From Clavelina lepadiformis (taxonomy: Eukaryota > Chordata > Ascidiacea > Aplousobranchia > Clavelinidae): a stretch of DNA of 64,000 nt. This document shows positions 58,301-64,000 of this stretch, piece after piece (within the stretch, counting starts at the first letter, position 1; every line of letters begins with the position of its first letter). Below the pieces are notes generated by a model that worked only from the letters and a program-made list of their open reading frames with translations, had not been told where the DNA came from and did not search any database. Location of the stretch: positions 8,432,001 through 8,496,000 of the forward strand of contig NC_135242.1 of assembly GCF_947623445.1 (NCBI RefSeq), given 5' to 3'. A program made the translations under genes and the position numbers.

Positions 58301-61300
58301 TTTGACCAGTCCATCCCGACACACAGTCACAGATCCAACCATCTTCTGTGTCGTCATCAAGGACGCATGATCCTCCATTTTCGCAAGGGTAACTTTGGCA
58401 ATAATCATATCTTTCAACTGTACATAAATATTAGGATATTTAGCAGTATAGACAAGCAGAAGCAGGTTATTGATAACTGTATGCTATTAAGTTACTCATA
58501 CGACAGTAACATAAGACCAGAAATGCTGCTTTAAAGGCTACATTGATAAACTAAAAACATATAAACTGTAATGTAATCGTACTATCGTGCCTATACTGTA
58601 GTTTAAAAGATTCGGATTTGTGAAATTGATAAAAGAAATACGATAACAGATTTCTGCAAAACCGAATCGGTACCGAATCCGCTAACGTGATTGTTCGAGG
58701 TTCCTCTTTATCTCTTGCTAATGCAAAGTTTCCGACGAGCAAGGAAATCAGCTCAAACTTGCCATATTGTTGGAAATGAAAGAAATAGGCTGCGTTTGTA
58801 TTGCACTTTCGTATATTATCAGAGGTGGGCAGTCGGTACTGGTACTTGGCAAAAAATGTACCGACGGTTCTGGTATTCGGTACTATTCTAAAAAAATAGT
58901 TTGGTAGCCTACTTTGTTGGTACTCGGTACTTTTTGTGTAAACGATGCTGCTGCAAATACAATGATGCCCCCGGTAAAGGTTACTCCAGATCAAAGCATA
59001 TGTGACGTTAATCACTTCCAATTTTACTTGACATTTCTAAATTAAAAATGAGCAACAGATGCTAAAATTAGTATTAAGGATTAATTAACATGTATTTTAG
59101 AAACCAAACTTGTTAAAATTTTGAAATTATCACGTGAAAAGTACCGAGTACCGGGACCGACTGAAATTTCTTGAAAAAAGGTATACTATTTAGAGATTCG
59201 TTACTTTTTTCATAAGTACTGACGGCACCGGAATCGGTACTGAAAAAGTACCGCAGTACAGTAATTCGGTACTATATATAGTACTGTACCTATAAAACTA
59301 CAATAGCTTTGGTTTCATGTTACTATAGTACCCATAAATATCCTATAAAATGTATTTTGTAGAATATCTATGATAGTACAGCGGTATTGCTCACCTATGT
59401 ACACTATATTATATACCCACTACTGCTTTTACAGTCGAATCCGCTTAATTCGGACACCGGATAACCCGGACAACCGCTTTATTCGGCCAAAATGCTCGGG
59501 AACGGAACAAAAGTAAAAATTGAACGTAAAAAACTTCTGTTAATTCGGACAATTCTCCGCTTAATTCGGACACATGTTCGCAATTCCTTCGTTAGGTTAT
59601 GACACAATAAACAGTACTTCGTTCGTTTTAAGACAAGATGCAATTGCATTATGAGCGATTATGGTGAAACAATGACGATCGATGCAGTAACAATCGACAA
59701 TGAACTCATATAAGGCCGTGCCAGCTTCATAGTCGCTTTTACTTCGGTACAATCGCGTCCATCTTGTAAATTGTACAGAAAAGTTTAGCACAAAAAGTGA
59801 AATTGCTCACTAAAGTAAACGAAGACGTTTTATGCCAGGCATGTGCAACCTTTTTCACTGGAGGGCCAAATACAAAATTTTGAATGACAACGCGGGCCAC
59901 ATGATTTTTTCAGAAAAAATTAGTATCGTAAAACGACTTTCCTATGCAGTTTATGTAGTTAAGAAATAGATTTAATGCAGTCCACGACACACTTGTGCGA
60001 TAATTTATTGAAAAACTGTGAATAATTGTCGATGGAAGATGAGGAAACTAAATTCAGTCAAGCGCATTGCGAAATTATGCAACGCAGCATTGTTGCATTA
60101 CAAACGGCATTGCATTGCGAAATGCATCTCGCATTGCGAAATTATGCAACGCAGCATTGTTGCATCACAAAGGGCAATATTTCTATACAGAGCGTGCGAA
60201 AATTTCCATTGCTTTGATGTAAACTGCATGAAATAGTGATGTCTAGTATGAAGTTCTAACATTTTGCTGAGCACCACGCGGGTCGCACGAAACAACCTGG
60301 CGGGCCGCATTGCGGCCCGCGAGCCACTGGTTGCACATGTCTGTTTTATGCGATCAGTGCCAGTTACTGCAGTATAGCGCAGCTGCAATTCATTTATTAC
60401 GCAACAGTACAGTATTTTAAATGCGTTTTTTTGCCTTTATGCATTACCATGAAACGAACAATTGATTTTCCGCTTAATTCGGACAAAGCCGTTTCTCCGC
60501 TTAATTCGGCCAAAAGTGAGCGGAACCAAAGTGTCCGAATTAAGCGGATTTGACTGTATATACATTGGACAATGCAATCGAAAATGTCGAACGTTTTGCT
60601 ATTAATACCGTACTTTTTAAAAAAAAAACGAATTCGGTCTGAATCTCCTTCCTGGCTCGGATTAGTGATAATAATAAAAAAAAAATTATATATTTAAAAC
60701 TGGGCTGCGTAAATTTTAAGGTTACTAAAGTGTTGATGGTTGTTATTGTACTTTTTGATGCTGAATCCCAACATTTATCCGTTTTCTTCCATCAGGTCTT
60801 GTTTTTTGGAAAATTGCCTTTGAAATTTTTGACAACTTCAGCGTTGAACGTCTTGCGATTGAGGTTTGTGATGTCATCAAAATGATTTAGCAATTGAATT
60901 AAGTTTTGATGAAACTTCAGCGACATCATAACATCAACGACTTACGCATCAACGTATTACGAAAATTAATTTCTAATAATCGCCTTGATCGCAAAATTAA
61001 CGAACTACGCACTATTCACTTCTTTAATTGTATTAATGACAGTCTTAAAAGAGATGTCGGTTCTACGTCATTTTATTTAATTGGGTTTTACTATGCAAAA
61101 ATGAAACCAGTATGCGCGTGGCCGGTTAGCTCAGTTGGTTAGAGCGTCGTGCTAATAACGCGAATGTCGCGGGTTCGATCCCCGTACTGGCCAATTATAT
61201 TTCTTTTAATTTTGTAAGCACTAAGATATTGTACTGTATATTTTGTTAAGATCAAACAAGTTTTTTGAATTAACAAAGCATGAAATGCGTCTGAACCATA

Positions 61301-63233
61301 AATGTAGCCGCGACATACCGATAATGACTTTTGTAAGAATCAACTGACGTCAAGTTAACAACCTTTCACTGGAATTGGTTGATTTTATGGCTCTCGCACT
61401 TTTTATAATCCTTCAACATAGCTTTTATAATCCTTTGCATGAAACTATCACACGAATCTTGTGTAAACAAAACGAGAATGCTTGCAAAAGCTTTTGTAGA
61501 GGTATTAAAATCAAAAGTTAGCCCTATAGAAGTATTGAGTATCTTGGTTTTTTGTTTTACTATATCCTTGTTTAAACAGTAATGTTTGGAGGCTGTAGAC
61601 TCCCAAGAAACTTGTACATCGTTATTGTGCATTAAATAGGGTTGATAGTGATAAATTTAAACCTTTGGGTTTTTTTCAGGACCTTAAAACTTTAAAATTG
61701 GGTTAATATTCTTTATTTACATTTAACATTTTTTTATAATAACTACTTCAAAGATTAAGAAACTATTTCGTTTGCCACTCATACGACGCACATTTTGTTT
61801 GATCTAGTGCAAATTTTGAATGCAACATACTTATAAATGCTAGCACGGTTTTTTCAAACCTTTCAGTGAAATAGGTCCAGCCATATTTAACCATAAATAA
61901 GTAGGCCTAAGGATCAATAATAGCCTACAGAAATTTAGCGTAGAAATAACTCATGTTTAAAACTGAGCTATAATTTATAACTGTAAGTTTATTATAACTT
62001 ATAATAATACAGCTGAGTTATAATTTTTTTTAAAGCGCTATCGAAAATTTCATCCAAAAGCAAAAGATACTTACTATTGTAATGCATCAAAAACCCTTCG
62101 TATTGCACGCTGTCATCTGAGACAAACTTTATTACTGGGTCCCCGGTCCCATTCTTTTTATACACTTTATCAGCAGGTCTATTTTGAGGACGGCCACAGA
62201 ATTTCTCAGGACTATCTTCTGATGGAAATTGTATGCTGTGATGGAAATACAGAATCATTCAAGCCGGTAGCCAAGTTGAGACACGGAGATGCCATTATGC
62301 CAAAAGCTCTTATCTTACGTGACGAGAGATATGCTCACGTTCAGCTATCCACTAATCCTGTTCGATTTTGATGAAATACAGAACTTGTTTTAATACGAAA
62401 CATCACATTCTAGGTTAGTTATTTTCAAACGCATGAGAGAAAAATGTATCAGAAACGACATTTTGATAAATTTAAACTTAACAATTACTAGTCTACCATG
62501 TAATAATCAAAGTGTCTAATATTTAGACTTGACGTGGCATGTGAAATTTGAGATTACTAGAACCGATGCCAACAACGTATGTGACAAAATCGATCTTTGT
62601 CACGAAATAATAAGTCCTATGTGATGTGGAACAAATCGGTCTATTTTAAATGTTTTGTGCCCATATAGTTGATTGGCTGGCTTTACCCAAAGAACAATTT
62701 TAAACAGTAATCGTTTAATCATCAACTGAATTCTCATAAAAAAGGACTCCGCTATAAAATCGTTATGGTTTACTGCCGTATACATTATAATTATATACAG
62801 AACCTGTTAGGTTCTGTTAAGCATTTGAAAAATACAAAAGCATTTAAAAAATACAAAAAACACCACTTAAGTTAGGCTACATGAATGTGTAAACGTAAAT
62901 TAGCTATAGCCTATTTAACTTTATAAATAATAACTAATCAATAGCTTAATTTGCATATTTATAACAAGTTAGAAACTAGTTATAATTGTTAAACTTCATT
63001 TATTAGCACAGTTTCATACCTGACGTAGTCATAGGCACAACCACTATTGGTGTCAGATTCGACATCTAGTTTCTCGAATTCAAAAAACACGGTGTCAGGC
63101 TCTCTTGCTTCAGTTCCCCATACACAATTTGCATTCGCTTCATAGTTTTCTGGATATTCCGTGTGCGTCAAGTTACCACTTGTGCCCGGCAAGGTACTGC
63201 CACACTGAGCTTCTGCTTGCGCAACTATTGCAC
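49394..63233 (-). CDS. CUB plus nine-EGF type I membrane protein, 5' incomplete
   Basis: Phase-consistent exons: 63020-63233 and 62075-62235 (one CUB domain, ending GFLMHYNS), 58289-58417 (EGF1), 57312-57428, 57086-57199, 56881-56994, 55376-55489 (EGF2-5, each a 114-117-nt phase-1 module), 55238-55301 with 54930-55093 (EGF6 and 7), 54475-54627 (EGF8), 54347-54412 (acidic Pro/Glu linker), 54126-54239 (EGF9), 53818-54018 (membrane helix [20 protein letters not shown], then RKKKH), 53536-53725, 53192-53393 and 52840-53034. EGF2-7 start D(I/L/V)(D/N)EC, the calcium-binding type. The tail begins extremely Lys-rich ([14 protein letters not shown]) then turns acidic and Ser/Asp-rich. Further probable tail exons are 52306-52481 (or to 52327) and 49394-49653, with candidates 51841-51861, 51115-51136 and 50748-50796; their order does not close in one frame. 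No signal-peptide exon was found. The role is likely extracellular adhesion or signalling by inference; no named orthologue recognised. Confidence 0.82.
58820..59270. mobile_element. TACCG-rich hAT-type element, copy 2, right end unclear
   Basis: The left end cagaggtgggcagtcggtac is the same as in the copy at 45307, and the interior repeats ggtactcggtactttttgtgt and a later ttcgttacttttttcataagtac that parallel copy 1. The right side decays into repeated ggtac words after 59220, with cccactactg at 59416-59425 as a weak alternative end. No target duplication was found. It is inside a CUB-EGF intron. Confidence 0.65.
59432..60556. mobile_element. pogo/Tigger-like element, copy 2, carrying a hAT insertion
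   Basis: The ends cagtcgaatccgcttaattc and its inverted partner (gcggatttgactg at 60556) match copy 1 at 33463, in the opposite orientation, and TA flanks both sides (59430-59431, 60557-60558). Without the insertion at 59836-60343 it is about 609 bp, some 200 bp shorter than copy 1; the missing part is the helix-turn-helix coding region. It sits in the 3.7-kb intron between the CUB domain and EGF1 of the CUB-EGF gene. Confidence 0.88.
59836..60343. mobile_element. hAT-type element nested in pogo copy 2
   Basis: The 508-bp insertion runs from caggcatgtgcaacc to ggttgcacatgtctg (inverted pair) and is flanked by the exact 8-bp duplication ttttatgc at 59828-59835 and 60344-60351. GC-rich words ggagggcc / ggcccgcgagcc lie just inside the ends. 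The centre contains a direct repeat of gcattgcgaaattatgcaac (about 60064 and 60131). No transposase. Confidence 0.92.
61120..61193 (+). tRNA. tRNA-Ile (anticodon AAU)
   Basis: The 74-nt gene folds as a standard cloverleaf: acceptor stem GGCCGGT with ACTGGCC and discriminator A; D arm GCTC-AGTTGGTTA-GAGC; anticodon stem TCGTG with CGCGA around loop CTAATAA (anticodon AAT at 61154-61156); T arm GCGGG-TTCGATC-CCCGT. No intron. A run of four T at 61204-61207 can end RNA polymerase III transcription. It is antisense to the CUB-EGF gene, within its large intron. All stems are intact (a few G-U pairs), so it is probably functional. Confidence 0.97.
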
Positions 63234-64000
63234 CTGCAAAATAAACTCTGTCCAAAGAAGGGAATATATATGCGATAAAATCAAGTTGTTTTGCTCCACT
63301 TTTCCAAAAATACAGCGCCACATCATACAGTTTTAATCAAGTGCTTGGTTCTTATACCCTGGTCAAATGAGTACTTATTGCAGGGCCGTAGGCTATTAAC
63401 GTAGTGGCAGTTACCACAAGTCAGCGCATTGAAAGGACCCACACAAGTCATGATTATATCTAATTTAGCTGTAAAAATTTTTCATTTCACGGTGTTGGTT
63501 CTTTATCTAGGCTATTTGTGAAACTTTAGCAAATTTTTTGGAAATTTATGCAAGTAGACACTGGTTAGTATTGTATCGTTTATTTTTGTTATTTGATTGT
63601 GGATAGCAAAAAATATGGCGCTAGCCTCGTAGACTGGTCAACAGAAAATACGCTAAGAAACAAATAAACAATGAATGAATGGGAAAAAACGACAAAGCCC
63701 GAGGGCTTAAAACATGTAAGGCAGTTTGCAGTAGTGCTACAACTGTGGAAGGTTAAAATCAAATTATTTTTTTGAAAGTTGCTTTAAAATAACCTAAAAT
63801 GATTATAGTTAGTAAAAAATGAAAATTTTTGAAAACTGGAAATTTGCGACGGGGCACGAGCCCCTCAGTTGGTTAATTCGGCGTTGATATACTGTACGTT
63901 GTTGCCCACAAAGAGTATTGTAACGTCATCGAGAACACCTCTAATTATAACTGAATAAGCTAAACGACTACACTTGATGTAGAAAGTGTAAGCTAGATAG
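63234..64000. other. Upstream of the CUB exon, first exon not identified
   Basis: The CUB exon begins at an acceptor (ttttgcag) and needs a preceding exon with one leftover base. No ATG-initiated signal peptide with a proper donor was found up to the window edge, so the first exon is probably beyond it. A word near 63698 (acaaagcccgagggcttaaa) resembles one at 29933, a hint of a dispersed repeat. Confidence 0.4.

Noticed and set aside
58551-59021. 156-codon open frame on the - strand
   Set aside because: It runs through the left part of a hAT-type element and intronic sequence and shows no protein motif.
62989-63321. Open frame continuing upstream of the CUB exon as a possible start
   Set aside because: The frame opens with GTG, has no signal peptide, and the acceptor at 63234-63235 with family alignment indicates the exon begins at 63233.
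63841-63890. tRNA-like words (cagttggttaa) near the window end
   Set aside because: No cloverleaf can be drawn and there is no T-arm consensus at the right distance.

Overview
The window looks like nuclear DNA of a compact, AT-rich chordate, most likely an ascidian tunicate. It carries spliced genes with clear vertebrate orthologues, mostly short introns with GT-AG borders, a canonical eukaryotic tRNA-Ile, and many small DNA-transposon derivatives. There is no bacterial, CRISPR or phage content. The phylum is inferred from gene content and compactness; no species-diagnostic sequence was recognised.

Layout: a four-spanner-or-more membrane protein of unknown family (about eight predicted segments, + strand, 2084-3582); ribosomal protein RPS21 (- strand, 4343-6010) with a nest of two hAT-type elements in one intron; OSER1 (+, 9789-10544, intronless in its coding part); UCKL1, a uridine-cytidine kinase-like protein (-, 11467-20519, 15 coding exons); ITFG1/TIP, an FG-GAP type I membrane protein (-, 21795-27900, 12 exons). 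From 28 to 36 kb there is a gene-poor tract of MITEs and decayed repeats. Then come GPATCH3 (+, 36098-39875, 8 exons) and RAE1 (+, 40466-44555, 11 exons) head to tail, a neuronal-calcium-sensor-like EF-hand protein (-, 44936-47663, 5 exons) convergent with RAE1, and a large CUB plus nine-EGF single-pass membrane protein (-, about 49394-63233, 5' end not found). One of the latter's introns holds an antisense tRNA-Ile(AAU), a pogo/Tigger-like element and a nested hAT.

I rebuilt exon chains by reading splice sites and codon phase by hand. For RPS21, UCKL1, ITFG1, GPATCH3, RAE1, the EF-hand gene and the unknown membrane protein the chain closes in one frame at the expected length. For the CUB-EGF gene the extracellular part, membrane segment and start of the tail are phase-consistent, but the 3' tail exons are not fully resolved.

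The genes are mostly housekeeping: translation (RPS21), pyrimidine salvage (UCKL1), mRNA export and spindle function (RAE1), RNA-binding regulation (GPATCH3), stress response (OSER1), plus cell-surface proteins (ITFG1, CUB-EGF) and calcium sensing. They do not form one pathway. Four of them (RPS21, OSER1, UCKL1, RAE1) map to human chromosome 20q, so this looks like conserved chordate linkage. The least expected items are the CUB-EGF membrane protein with a very basic tail, the membrane protein of unknown family, and the well-preserved transposon nests with exact target duplications.
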